64,000 bases of DNA from Morinoia aosen (Eukaryota > Arthropoda > Malacostraca > Amphipoda > Talitridae). The notes beneath the pieces were generated by a model. The model had not been told where the DNA came from, ran no database searches, and worked only from the letters and a program-made list of their open reading frames with translations. This document shows, in pieces, positions 17,483-30,300 of this stretch. Every line of letters begins with the position of its first letter. Position 1 is the first letter of the stretch. The stretch spans positions 2,880,838-2,944,837 of the forward strand of contig CM059580.1 in the NCBI GenBank assembly GCA_030386875.1, read 5' to 3'. A program made the position numbers and the translations under genes.

Positions 17483-19739
17483 ATATAACTCTCGTATTAT
17501 GTATAGTACATGTTTATTGTGTACTGTGCATGTACTATAACAGGAACAATATAGTACTTTGTGTACTATAACAGGTATAATGAAAAAAACAATAGTAGTG
17601 GTTATGAAGAAATATAAATATATAGGTTGGTGTAACCTTGAGTGAACTCAACTATACGGATTAGTTCTTTATATTGCGTTGTTTAATTTAGTTAAGATAT
17701 TGATTATTAATAATAATAATGAATATTAATGATTAATTTTAATTATAATATTGACGGTGATCTTTCGCCGGGGGTGTCAGTCTCTGGAGTTCACCACCGA
17801 GGGAACTTTAGTCAGTTACGCTACCTCAATTGCGCTATTGCACGCTCCTGTGCCCGGTTTTGGAAGGCAGGAAATGCGATGTTTCCTTGCCGCCTTTTTT
17901 GTGCTGTGAAAATTCCGGGGAACTCCCGTGAGTGTCGCATATTTCCTCCGATTATGTTAGTGTGAAATGCCGCTTCAGTGGTGATGAATTCTGTGCTGAA
18001 ATTTGTTCTTGATGAATGAATTTTTGTAAAATTCATTCATTATGATTTCAATTTTTTGAATATTTCATTGTTTTTAAAATTCATTCATTTTTAAAAAAAA
18101 TTAAAAAAAATTGATAAAATTAAAATCCAATTTTTTTTAATTCATTGCTAATGGATTAGTAGTTGATTTATTAACGAATGAACTTTCTAAATTTATTATT
18201 AATGGATTCGTAGAAAATTTATTAACGAATGGCAGTTAATTGTGTTGAACAGATGTTAATTACTGGGTGGTAATTAATAATTGTGTTGAACAATTGAACA
18301 TAAATTATCTTTCATATAATCATTTTTTGTTCAATAATGAGTTAATTCAATGATTATTTCACAATGAAATAATAATTTGTGTAAATAATTGAATGACGAT
18401 TATTCACAATGTTCTCAATTATTGCAAGACTGTTGGCTAATTAGGCTAATTCCATTGATTGTTCAATCGTTTAGTGAAATAAGTAACTAATTGATCCAAC
18501 TAACTAAATAAATAATGAATTAATTATTCAAATTAATGAAAAAAAATCGGAAAAAAATTAAATGAAATTAAAGTTTCTTTGATTTAGCGATAATTTTTTT
18601 TGCAATGATGAAAATATTTTCAATTGAATAATGAGTACTTCAGTTGATTAATAGTCGTTTCTTCAATTAAATAAAATAACTGTTCCCTTACTGAAATAAC
18701 TTTTTCAATAGGGCAATGTTAAAGAAAACAGATACTTGTGGTGAACCCGCCGATTATTTCTGGATTATTTCTATTGTTGTGATTGAGACGCCGTGTGTGT
18801 GCGTGCGTGCGTGTGTACTGGATGTAAATACTGGGGTGCCAGGCCTAAATTCTGCTGTGTATATTGTGTGTAGCGCTAATTCGCTGATTAATTAGGTAAC
18901 TGGTTAATTAGTTACTCATGATTAGTTAATGATTAATTAGTTAATTGATTAACTAGTTAGTTAATTGATTAATTAGTTATTTGATTTACAAGTTAGTTAA
19001 TCAGTTGATTAATTAGGTATTTGATTTACTAGTTAATGAATTAGTTGATTAACTAGTTAGTTAATTGAAAGATTTATGAGTTAACTAGTTAATTAATTAA
19101 TTAACTGGTTAATTAGTTGATTAATGGATTAATTAGTTCCGTGAGGCGGGCCTCCGCCTCCTCTGTATTTTTTTATGCCTTTTGTAAATGTGTAACTTAT
19201 GTACGGTCTGTCTACTTAAGTAATTAATTAAGTAATTAGTTAGTTAATTATTCATTAATGCGTCGTGTTCAGTGGACTAAATAACGTGTAACTTTAGCTA
19301 GCTAACTTTCGTCTCGGGCTTTGCAAACCAAAAATTCTTTTTAAACGAAGTTTTTCTTTTATTTTTTCCACAGTATTCTGTGTCTACGGGAGCCTTAGTT
19401 AATGAATTTATACGAAACGCGTTTATTATTAATAAATAAATTCGATACGTATTTATTAAAAATAAATGAATTCGATACGTATTTATTATTAATAAATAAT
19501 TACGATACGTATTTATTATAAATAAATAAATGAATACGATACATGTTTATTATAAATAAATGATACGTATTTATTATTAATAAATAAATAATACGTATTT
19601 ATTATTAATAAATAAATATGATATTTATTTTATTTAAAACTGCTCATGTGTCTGTTCTCGTCAGTAATTTTCTGGAAGTGAACACAACTGATAGAGCCCC
19701 GCTGTTGCGAATCTGTTGTGGTTCAAGATATTTTTTATT
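17483..19739. other. Very AT-rich intergenic DNA with TTAATTGATTAA motifs
   Basis: Holds A/T runs, a tract of loosely repeated TTAATTGATTAACTAGTTAG at 18890-19135, and about six units of AATAAATAAATTCGATACGT plus ATTTATTATT at 19410-19620. A less AT-rich island at 17755-17960 has no recognised gene; it contains GGGGAACTCCCG. No coding region supported. Confidence 0.7.
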
Positions 19740-20040
19740 CTGTGAAGATGTCAGGTCCCGAGCTGAGGGTGAGGTAGGCCTTCCTTGTGTAGAAATAGAA
19801 CAGGTTTTTGTTTTGTTACGGACCGTCTTTTTTCGGTTGACTGCTGTCCTGTTTTTCAGCACCTATTGCTTTCTTCTTCTACTTTTGTCTTGTTTCATGA
19901 ACTTCTTTCTTAGCTTACTGTTTCTGTGCACCTTGTGCGTAGATTCCACGTTCCCTCAACTCCATACTGAATGGGGATTTCCTCTTTTCCATCTTCGGAA
20001 CACCTTTGTTGTGGTTAGGAAAGCGTAAAATAACTCACAA
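19740..20040 (+). repeat. Dispersed repeat family A, best copy
   Basis: Reads GAGCTGAGGGTGAGGTAGGC near the start and GTTGTGGTTAGGAAAGCGTA near the end. It contains the unexpanded ancestor-like segment of the 47-bp array. Related 5' pieces: 34020-34090 and 38745-38825. The 136-codon open frame across it shows no known domain. Confidence 0.72.
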
Positions 20041-20242
20041 TATCACGAGGTTTTGTTTCGCATCTATACTTTGTAGGCCTTCTTTATTTTTTATTGAAAT
20101 TATGAATTTCTATCACAAGATTCAGAAAGAATTTCAACGAAAGTTATCTGCTGGTAAATATCCAAAGTTTATAGAAATCTTACTTTTGATGAAATATTTT
20201 CAAAATCAGTTATGCCGATTGAAATATTTTAAGAATAAATGC

Positions 20243-21262
20243 AGAGTGTAGCCATTCATGTGTGTGGTGTTCATGTTGCCATTCATGTGCGTGTGTACGT
20301 GTTGCCATTCATGTGTGTACGTGTTGCCATTCATGTGTGTGTGTTCGTGTTGCCATTCATGTGTACGTGTTGCCATTCATGTGTGTACGTGTTGCCATTC
20401 ATGTGTACGTGTTGCCATTCATGTGTGTGTGTTCGTGTTGCCATTCATGTGTACGTGTTGCCATTCATGTGTACGTGTTGCCATTCATGTGTGTACATGT
20501 TGCCATTCATGTGTGTGTATGTGTTGCCATTCATGTGTGTGTATGTGTTGCCATTCATGTGTGTGTGTTCGTGTTGCCATTCATGTGTACGTGTTGCCAT
20601 TCATGTGTGTGTGTTTGTGTTCCCATTCATGTGTACGTGTTGCCATTCATGTGTGTACGTGTTGCCATTCATGTGTGTGTATGTGTTGCCATTCATGTGT
20701 GTGTGTTCGTGTTGCCATTCATGTGTACGTGTTGCCATTCATGTGTGTGTGTTTGTGTTGCCATTCATGTGTACGTGTTGCCATTCATGTGTGTACGTGT
20801 TGCCATTCATGTGTGTACGTGTTGCCATTCATGTGTGTATGTACGTGTTGCCATTCATGTGTGTACGTGTTGCCATTCATGTGTGTACGTGTTGCCATTC
20901 ATGTGTGTATGTACGTGTTGCCATTCATGTGTGTTCGTGTTGCCATTCATGTGTGTGTGTACGTGTTGCCATTCATGTGTAATGGCAAAGTACGTGTTGC
21001 CATTCATGTGTGTGTGTGTGTACGTGTTGCCATTCATGTGTGTGTGTACGTGTTGCCATTCATGTGTGTGTGTGTTGCCATTCATGTGTAATGGCAAAGT
21101 ACGTGTTGCCATTCATGTGTGTGTGTGTGTGTGTACGTGTTGCCGTTCATGCGTGTGTACGTGTTGCCATTCATGCGTGTGTACGTGTTGCCGTTCATGC
21201 GTGTGTACGTGTTGCCGTTCATGCGTGTGTACGTGTTGCCATTCATGTACGTCTTCCATGCG
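20243..21262. repeat. Variable minisatellite, TGTTGCCATTCATGTGT core
   Basis: About 45 copies of an 18-base core TGTTGCCATTCATGTGTG separated by GT/AC linkers of variable length, so the period drifts from about 18 to 30. Two copies carry AATGGCAAAGTA inserts (20980, 21090). Late units have CGTTCATGCG. A short related patch recurs at 22925-23005, beyond the TTAA element. Confidence 0.93.
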
Positions 21263-21268
21263 CCATAC

Positions 21269-22396
21269 TTAAGGGGGTCCTCCGGGGCCCCTTTTCTCTC
21301 CGATGGTCATTTTTCATTTTATTGTTGGAAAAGAACCCTTAGGTGGTGGACTATTCGGTCCTAAAATTTTATGGCGCTACGGACAATAGATCCCTCCCCA
21401 GGGAAGGGGACCAAAATCTTAAATTTTCGACCCCATATAAAAAGAAGACAAAAGAAGATGTAGAAAATTTGCGAATGTACTTTTGTTAGATGTGTTTCAA
21501 GGATTCTAAAACTGTCTTTGTTTTTGTTCTAGCCTGAAAACTCAATGAGTTCTATTCTTTTGAAATATCAATACCAGTGGACTAAAAACCAATATGTCAA
21601 ATTTTGTCAAAAACTAAGACCTGAATCAAAAAAATGTATGGAGGAAATTGTGTTTCTTTTCAAAAGTTACATATTATAGTCAAATTTCACAAGAATCAAA
21701 CTGAAAACAAAAAATTTCATAATTTATATGATATAAGTAAAAAATTTTTAAATTTTTTTCTTCTGGAAATTACAATTCACAGTGTGAATATGATGTTATG
21801 CATGGAGATTATCGAAATAAAAATGAAAACAGCATTCAATTACATAAATTTTCCATTATATCACACTCAAACAAAAAATTTAGTTTTTCGCCTATACTGT
21901 AAAGTCACTTACTTTCAAAATTCAAAAGAATAGAAGTCATTGAGTTTTTATGCTAGCACAAATTCAAAGACAGTTTTGGAATCCTTGGAACATTTCTAAC
22001 AAAGTTATATTCCCCTTTTTTCCATTTTTCCATTTTATTTTTTTTATAATGGTTCAAATCCAAAAATTTCGTTTTTTTATTTATTGGTAAATTCTCGCAT
22101 ATAAAAAAAAATTGAAAAAAAATGCAAAATCCCCGAATATATCTTTGTTAGAAATGTTTCAAGGATTCCAAAACTGTCTTTGAATTTGTTCTAGCATAAA
22201 AACTCAATGACTTCTATTCTTTTGAAATATGCATAAAAATGACCCAAAAAACCTATTTTTCAAATTTTTCGGAAAAACTAAGGCCTAAATCAAAAAATTT
22301 CAAGTTCAAATATGTTTGTCTTGCAAAACTACATATACTCACCAAGTTTCAGACCAATCGGATCAAAAAAATTTTCATTCCGGAGGACCCCCTTAA
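21269..22396. mobile_element. 1,128-bp TTAA-flanked non-autonomous element with internal repeats
   Basis: Ends are an exact 17-base inverted repeat, TTAAGGGGGTCCTCCGG at 21269 and its complement ending at 22396, with TTAA at both edges. Inside, a ~95-bp block (TTTCAAGGATTCTAAAACTG...) occurs three times: plus at about 21472-21571, minus at 21917-22012, plus at 22136-22231. No transposase. The 99-codon frame inside is A/T-rich with no family features. It resembles a piggyBac-like non-autonomous element by its ends only. Confidence 0.85.
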
Positions 22397-24015
22397 CTTG
22401 CTTTCATTATGAAACAAAACTAATTGGACCTACAATTATTGCGGCGAGTTGATCAATTACTGGTGGCAGAATACGAGGGTCAACTTATTTTATTTTAATC
22501 ACAATATTTATATAGAGTGCAGATCTTCCAGCCATTTTTCCCGCGATCGGTTAAACAATTATAAGGAAATTATGGACACAATAATAAACTATTACGATAA
22601 TTATGAACATAATTTGACCATGTAAACAATTGTGAAAATCATTTCACAATCCAAACAATTCTGGCGACCGAGCGTTTTAATTTAGTACAAAATTCACGTT
22701 CTGCCGAGAGCCTCCGTTCAAAAGTTCACAAAAATCTTGACACTGCCACCACAAAATCTAAACCTTCCATTAATACAAAACAAAGAACATACACCATCAG
22801 CCACACGATATTTACACCTGGACACATTTACAATAGACCGAAAACGTCCGAGTGGACAGAGGTAAGGGCGACGTATCTCTTACCATCGCTATTATTGTGG
22901 AAATGTGCAAGACTGTATGTAGCATTTGTGTGTGTGTGTGTGTGACATGTACGTGTTTCTATTCATGTGTGTGTGTGGCATGTACGTGTTGCTGTTCATG
23001 TGTGCGAATATAGCATGTAAGTCCACACAGCGACGGTTTCCGAAGCAAACAAAACTAGAAATTCTTTGAAAGACAAAAGAATACGAAAATCAAACATTTA
23101 TAACCTCGATAGACATAAAACAACAAATTTCGTAGAATTATAATTATCATTATACGTATAGTAAAACATTATTAATATACAATAAAAATCATACGTATAT
23201 CAAAACATCATTATTAATATATAATAATAATTATCATTATACGTATTTTAAAACATTATTAATATATATTAATAATTATCATTATACATATATTGAAACA
23301 TTATTATATAATATTAATAATTATCATTATACGTATATTAAAACATCATTATTAATATATAATATTAATAATTATCATTGTACGCATATTAAGACAACAT
23401 TATTAATATATAATATTAATAATAATTAACTTCAATGCCATCGGCATGTCCCTGACTCTACGAAGTTCACACATCCTCAAAACATCGCATAGAGCCATTA
23501 AAGATAAAAGATCAACAGAAAAACATTTCAACACATCTCTAAAAAAACACCAAATTATTCAAGCGAGTCAAGACGAAGTTCTCGTCATCGAAAAAAACAG
23601 GCTACCAATACTAAACAAACTATGATAACTAATGATAAAATCGATACATCATCTCGACACGTACCTTCACATTCCAAAGAAAAACTCTATTTCACTACAG
23701 CAATAGTTTGCAATAGAAATGGTGTTTGAGGCGTTAACGTAGTGGGGAGGGTGTGAGGTCCCACCTCGTTGATTTGTAGGGTATCCCTGTACCTTTTCGC
23801 GCCCGCATGCCTCGTTTTTTAGACGCCTTTTTCCGTTTTCTAGACGTCTTCTCCATTTTCTTTAAGTATTGTCCGTTTTTCACATATATATGTTGTGTTA
23901 ATACCCCTGTATTGTAATTCACTGTTGCTGCTCTCAAAAACACAATAACACTGAAAAGAATCAACAAACTTGTGCTTTCAACACACGCGCACACACCTTG
24001 CGCAAATATAGACAT
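22397..24015. other. AT-rich intergenic DNA with TATACGTATA repeats
   Basis: Between about 23130 and 23430 there are five or six units of roughly 55 bp with AATAATTATCATTATACGTA. A remnant of the TGTTGCCATTCATG array sits at 22925-23005. No gene supported except the doubtful small frame below. Confidence 0.65.
23734..24015 (-). CDS. Small open frame, hydrophobic N-terminus and very basic middle (doubtful)
   Basis: 93 codons from an ATG. Residues about 13-30 are hydrophobic (SLLILFSVIVFL), like a signal or membrane segment. Residues about 52-75 are Lys/Arg-rich (KKMEKTSRKRKKASKKRGMR). No family recognised. A possible 3' splice site (attcttttcag) lies inside it, so part could instead be an exon. 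Codon use cannot be judged at this length. It may be chance. Confidence 0.15.
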   Translation of the reverse strand: MSIFAQGVCACVESTSLLILFSVIVFLRAATVNYNTGVLTQHIYVKNGQYLKKMEKTSRKRKKASKKRGMRARKGTGIPYKSTRWDLTPSPLR

Positions 24016-24339
24016 ATTTACACTTACATTTTATACATGAACATATGTTTAATTGCTAATGACATCAGCACTATTTTCGTTATGATAAACTCGTAATCCA
24101 TCGTTAGTGCGGACTGTGCATCACAGAAAATACATTTTGCAATGGAGTTTCAACATGGCTTACTTACTACGATTGACTTGAATGTTGAACTTCCGAGTAG
24201 CCCATTGCGGTCAACATGATAAGAAAATTGCGTCATGGGGATCTATGAATGTCTCCTTCCTAAGTACAAAAGCCGTAATTTTTTTTAAGCAAGGAGTAGT
24301 TGAAAATTTTATCGGAAAGAAGCTCTCATTGAATTAGAC

Positions 24340-25045
24340 GAAAAAAATTTTGCTAGAAATCGGTATCGGAACAGTAGAGGAAGATTCTGTTTTCTACATC
24401 AGTAGAGAGAAACGGTTCACAATTCAACAAACTTTTATTCATCAAACTAACAGAGTTACCAGGAATCCATGCATCAATCTTCCCAAATACGCGGAAAATG
24501 TTAGAACTCAAAGGCAAGATTCTGTTATGGTTTGGGGTGCAGTCAACAAAAGAAAGTAAGATGTCTGTCTCCGTTTGTCTTTGGAGAATCAAAAAGAAGT
24601 GAATACGGAGATTTTACGCAATGTCTGCCAAAGGAAGAAACAAACATGAAATTCTGTCCCCCTTTTTCCCAAAAATCAAAGAAATAAATGCGGACATGCT
24701 ATTACGCAAGGTATAGACACCATGACTTGCAGATGCGGCAACTAATCCTGCATTTTTAGGCTTCCACAGCCTTTTCAAAAATGCACCATTGACTGCCGCG
24801 CCCTTTTTCCAAGTTAAGCGATGTATCGATTTTCCTACAAAATAAAGCCAAATGTCACACCGTATTGGAGCAGAGAAAAATGCTTGGCCTTTCTTCAAAA
24901 AAAATACCCTCAACAGTGGAAACGAACCCCTTAGATTTCCGCTCCTGGCAGTTTTTGAGAAGAGCTTGGGTAACTCGCGAAATAAGTAATATAACTTCAA
25001 AAAAACAGTCAAAGCACGGAACAAATACAAACAGAAAATAGTGCA
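24340..25045 (+). pseudogene. Decayed Tc1/mariner (IS630-type) transposase
   Basis: Frame 24350-24559 contains SVMVWGAVNKRK, the characteristic VMVWG motif before the second catalytic Asp region. Further on, in another frame at about 24905-24960, ETNPLDFRSWQFLRRAW matches the NPLD(F/Y)..W block near the third catalytic residue. Several stops and frameshifts separate them, so no transposase can be made. Terminal repeats were not found. Family placement rests on these two motifs. Confidence 0.6.
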
Positions 25046-25085
25046 ATTTTCTAAGGTAATTTAACAGATCCTAGGGTATGAAATT

Positions 25086-25678
25086 CTGGGGGTTTTCAGG
25101 CAAGTTTACAAATTTTCATATCTGACAAAGTTTACAAATTTTCATATCTGACAAAGTTTACAAATTTTCATATCTGACAAAGTTTACAAATTTTCATTTC
25201 TGTCAAGTTTACAAATTTTCATTTCTGTCAAGTTTACAAATTTTCATTTCTGTCAAGTTTACAAATTTTCATTTCTGTCAAGTTTACAAATTTTCATTTC
25301 TGTCAAGTTTACAAATTTTCATTTCTGTCAAGTTTACAAATTTTCATTTCTGTCAAGTTTACAAATTTTCATTTCTGTCAAGTTTACAAATTTTCATTTC
25401 TGTCAAGTTTACAAATTTTCATTTCTGTCAAGTTTACAAATTTTCATTTCTGTCAAGTTTACAAATTTTCATTTCTGTCAAGTTTACAAATTTTCATTTC
25501 TGTCAAGTTTACAAATTTTCATTTCTGTCAAGTTTACAAATTTTCATTTCTGTCAAGTTTACAAATTTTCATTTCTGTCAAGTTTACAAATTTTCATTTC
25601 TGTCAAGTTTACAAATTTTCATTCGTCAAGTTTACAAATTTTCATTCGTCAAGATTACAAATTTTCATTTCTGTCTTA
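25086..25678. repeat. 25-bp minisatellite
   Basis: About 23 units of TCAAGTTTACAAATTTTCAT TTCTG, with three 26-bp founder-like units at the left (ACAAAGTTTACAAATTTTCA TATCTG) and 21-bp deletions at the right edge. The middle units are essentially identical, suggesting recent expansion. Confidence 0.95.
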
Positions 25679-26235
25679 ACAAACAAGTTTACAATTTTTA
25701 ATTTCCGACAATTTTCAAATTTTTCTCATGAGCAATTAATAATGAGTTAAAATTGAAGAGATTCTTGAAAGTTCCTGCCGCTATACTTCGTCACCTCATT
25801 TACAGCCCATCCTAAAAATATACATTCATTTATACATAAATACTGAAGCACAACCTCTAAACGTTAACAACATTTCAAAGCACAATTTTCCAATATATTT
25901 CTACACCAAAAATTAACATAGAATCAATTTGATTACTTTGCCGTTATCGGAAAAAGATTAAAAAGGATCTAAAAATAGCAGGCCCGTATTAAAAATTTCC
26001 TGAGCAAAGTTAATTTTTGCCGTCAAATATCATCATTGTTTAAGAAAAGGAACAACAGGTTCATATTAAAAATGCACCTCAGAAAATGAATTTTCGTCAT
26101 AAAATGTAATCTAAAACTCAGACTAACAAGATCGTACTTAAGATGTTATGTCAACAACGGACAAAATATTGCGCTGTCAAATATCATGGTGGCGATATAC
26201 ATATTTACACAAGACTCAATTTAAGGTCAAGAAAA
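25679..26235. other. AT-rich spacer downstream of the zinc-finger gene
   Basis: Unique sequence, possibly the distal 3' UTR of the minus-strand gene. No clear polyadenylation signal and no other feature seen. Confidence 0.5.
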
Positions 26236-27395
26236 TGACGGCTACCCACAAGAGGGCTACCCACAAGATGGCTACCCACAAGAGGGCTACCCACAAGATG
26301 GCTACCCACAAGATGGCTACCCACAAGAGAGCTACCCACAAGATGGCTACCCACAAGATGGCTACCCACAAGAGGGCTACCCACAAGATGGCTACCCACA
26401 AGATGGCTACCCACAAGATGGCTACCCACAAGAGGGCTACCCACAAGAGGGCTACCCACAAGATGGCTACCCACAAGATGGCTACCCACAAGATGGCTAC
26501 CCACAAGATGGCTACCCACAAGAGGGCGACCCACAAGATGGCTACCCACAAGAGGGCTACCCACAAGATGGCTACCCACAAGATGGCTACCCACAAGATG
26601 GCTACCCACAAGAGGGCTACCCACAAGATGGCTACCCACAAGAGGGCTACCCACAAGAGGGCTACCCACAAGAGGGCTACCCACAAGAGGGCTACCCACA
26701 AGAGGGCTACCCACAAGAGGGCTACCCACAAGAGGGCTACCCACAAGAGGGCTACCCACAAGAGGGCTACCCACAAGATGGCTACCCACAAGAGGGCTAC
26801 CCACAAGATGGCTACCCACAAGAGGGCTACCCACAAGAGGGCTACCCACAAGAGGGCTACCCACAAGAGGGCTACCCACAAGAGGGCTACCCACAAGATG
26901 GTTACCCACACGATGGCTCCCCACAAGAGGGCTACCCACACGATGGCTCCCCACAAGAGGGCAACCCACAAGAGGGCTACCCACAAGATGGCTACCCACA
27001 AGAAGGCTACCCACAAGAAGGCTACCCACAAGAAGGCTACCCACAAGAAGGCTACCCACAAGAAGGCTACCCACAAGAAGGCTACCCACAAGAAGGCTAC
27101 CCACAAGAAGGCTACCCACAAGAAGGCTACCCACAAGAAGGCTACCCACAAGAAGGCTACCCACAAGAAGGCTACCCACAAGAAGGCTACCCACAAGATG
27201 GCTACCCACAAGATGGCTACCCACAAGATGGCTACCCACAAGATGGCTACCCACAAGATGGCTACCCACAAGATGGCTACCCACAAGATGGCTACCCACA
27301 AGATGGCTACCCACAAGAATGCTACCCGCATCAAGGCTATCCGCTCAAGGACTACCCGCATCATGACTATCGCTTAAGGAATACCCGCCTAAGAA
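26236..27395. repeat. 15-bp minisatellite at the 3' end of the zinc-finger gene
   Basis: About 73 regular units of GGCTACCCACAAGAT to 27330, in zones by the third codon base: mixed ATG/AGG on the left, 13 consecutive AAG units (26999-27193), then eight ATG units. From 27316 the units decay (AAGAATGCTACCCGCATCAA) and run into the stop codon of the gene. 15 is a multiple of three, so all three phases give open frames of about 370-410 codons; none is supported as a gene. Confidence 0.95.
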
Positions 27396-30300
27396 CTACC
27401 CACCACTATCATTGTCCTGTTCAAAAGACTCAGCATGCAGCAAGGGCTGCACAAACGCTATGGTTTGAGGTGACGAAGAAGTGGTAGTCAAGTGTGGGGA
27501 AGACGTTGCAAAGTTTGGGGATGTGGACGTGACTGCAGAGCCCCCGATGTGCTGCAGTTGTGCGGTGATGTGAGATGGGAGGTGGGCCGTGAACGTGATG
27601 TGTGGAGGGTGACCCGTGAATGTGGCCGGCGTGAAGTATTGGCCAGGGGCAAACTCGCGCCCTTGGAGGGCTCCTGAAGGTGCTGTAAGCAGGAACGACT
27701 GACCCCCAGCAGACGCTATTACCTGGCTAGCTGTCAGGGTCTGCTGCAGACTTGATGGTAGACTTGCGTGCAACGCTGCAGACACGCACGGCTGCACTGC
27801 AGACAACGACATTGAGGAAGACACTGAAGAGGAATGGGCAGTCCCGCTTGGGACAGCAGAGCGGTGCGAGATGTCCATGTTTGAACTGAGACTTGAGCTG
27901 TGGTTGGAGACCATGGCTGTGTCATGGTTGGACACCATGGTTGTGCCTTGGTTGGACACCATGGTTGTGTCATGGCTGGATACCATTGTTGTACCTTCGT
28001 TGGACACCATGGTTGGGCCTTGGTTGGACACCATGTTTGTGGCCTGGTTAGATCCAATCGCTGAGGTATGGTCAGACCCAATTCTCGAGGTGGGGTTGGA
28101 TCCTCCAATGGTTGTAATGAGATTAGCCCCAATACTCGAACTAAGGTTAGTGGAGTTGGATCCCAAGCTTGAGGTAAAATTGGGAGCTTGACTGGCACAA
28201 GTGGAGGACGTGGACGTGATAGAGGAGAGAGTGCCGTCCATATTCTCCCCCAAAAGCTCGTCCGCTGATATGGAAGACGCAACAGACCGAGTGGTGGTTG
28301 CGTTGGCTGATAAATTCAAGCCTTGGACGGAGTAGGTCACAGTTTGTCTAGACCCGAGCGCTTGCTGTTGAACGCTACTGCCAAGGCCACTCAAGTCTTG
28401 CACTGTTAAAGAAGTGAGGTCCTGAGTGCTAGGGTTGCAGAAAATAGTCGCCGGCAGAATCGACAGCTCCTGCAAAGGACGGCTGTTGGTGTCCTGTTGA
28501 GAACCCATTCCCGCGATTGTCAGATTTTGCGCTGTCATGTTTTGTGGCCCCGCCAACGTGTTTGTCAAGTTAGGAGCACTCGTCAAGTTGTGAGTGCTTG
28601 TCAAGTTGTGGGCCAAAGACTGGGGCGTTGCCAAGAGCGGTTGACCGCCACCTGACAAGCTGTGGGGATTGGTAAGGGCATGTCGAGAAGATGTGAGGTC
28701 CTCTACAACCGACGTTGACACGCCTTCCATGCCTATCCTGTTGATGAGCAGGTTTTGTTGGCCCACATCCTGTACTAGATGGAGTGTTGGCTCTTGTATG
28801 TGGGTTATCAACTGATGCTCTATTTGCTGCTGTTGTTGCTGCTGCTGTTGTTGTTGTTGGAGAGAACCAACACGCGTCATCGGCGCCACCCTCGCTGTTT
28901 GGATACCCCCAGTTGAAGAATTGTTGGAATCGTCTCGTATTTTAGAGGGGAACATGGAACACGTTTCTCCACCGTTCATGGTATTACCGCTAGACATACC
29001 CCCGTTAGCGAGGTTTACGTCAGATTGGGAAGAATTTGATGGCGTTTTGGAGCTGTCGGTGACGCTCGTGACGGTGCTGGTGTTGGCAACACACACACGT
29101 GCTAAAGTGTTTTTCTTGGACTTGATTTGGCGTATGGACCGTGTTGGGAGTGGGGAAACGCCAGTCGTTGCAGGCGACAGGTTCATTTGTTCCCTCGTGA
29201 TGACGTCGATTTTAGAAACCTCTGTGAGTTTCACACTACTCGTGCCTGCATTGGGGAACCCTTGATCTCCAACCCCAATATTAACAGTGACATTCCCAGA
29301 GTTGTTATCCTCTCCACTCATCCCACTGTTATCCACGGGTCCAACCACTCTCTCGGCGTCAAAGTCGGGCTCTTTGCCGTGCTTGAGCATGTGTTTTCTG
29401 TGGGAACTTTTGTATGCGGTGCTATGGGAACAAATTGTGCAATTGTACCTACCTTCTTGGGTGTGAATGGACAAGTGCCTTTTGAATTGGTACTTCCTGG
29501 GCGTCTTGTAGGGGCAATATGGGCACTGTATGAGGCCATGCCCCGTGTGAAGGGACATGTGCTGCTTGAACTTATACTTGATGGTGGTGCTGTAGTTGCA
29601 GTGTGGGCAGGTTTGGGCTCCCTCTCCTGTGTGTACGGTGACGTGCCTGCGGTAGTTGTCTATGTACACTGTGCTGTAGTTGCAATACTGACATGTGTGG
29701 AGCTTGTCGCGCGAGTGCTTTAGTAAGTGTCTCTTGTAGTTGTCCACGTACGCAGACCTATAATTGCACGACGTACATGAATATATCTTGCCGTTGGAGT
29801 GCTTCAGGAGATGCCGTTCGTAGTTGTCGGAGTACGCAGAAGCGTAGTTGCAGTGCGGGCAAAAAAAGGACTTCTCTCCTGAGTGCTTCAGCATGTGTCT
29901 CTTGTAGTTGTCTGGGTACGCTGACGAGTAGCTGCACTGGTCACACGAGAACGACTTTTCTTTGGAGTGCTTGATGCAGTGACGCTTGTAGTTGTCAATG
30001 TACGGTGTGGCGTACTCGCAGCTGTTGCACTTGTACGTCTTCTTGCCGGAGTGCTTGAGCAAGTGCCTCTCGTAGTGCTGCTTGTACTTCGAGGTGTACC
30101 CGCAGCTCTCACAGGTGAACGTCTTGAGGATTTTCTCATTGGTGTGCCGTTGCAGATGTCGTTTCAAGTGCTGCGCGTTCTTCGTCTTGTACGGACAAAA
30201 GTCACACACCGAGTACCCTTCTGCCTGACAGCTGGCGCTGGCAGCACTTGTGTCAGGAGGGTCACTGGTGGTGGCAGGTCCGAGTTTCTCCTCAGGGTGA

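Noticed and set aside
17930-17950. NF-kB-like site GGGGAACTCCCG
   Set aside because: A single short match with no gene nearby; expected by chance in a window of this size.
26148-27377. [10 protein letters not shown] frame and its minus-strand shadows
   Set aside because: 15-bp period leaves three frames open; the array is continuous with the 3' end of the minus-strand zinc-finger gene.
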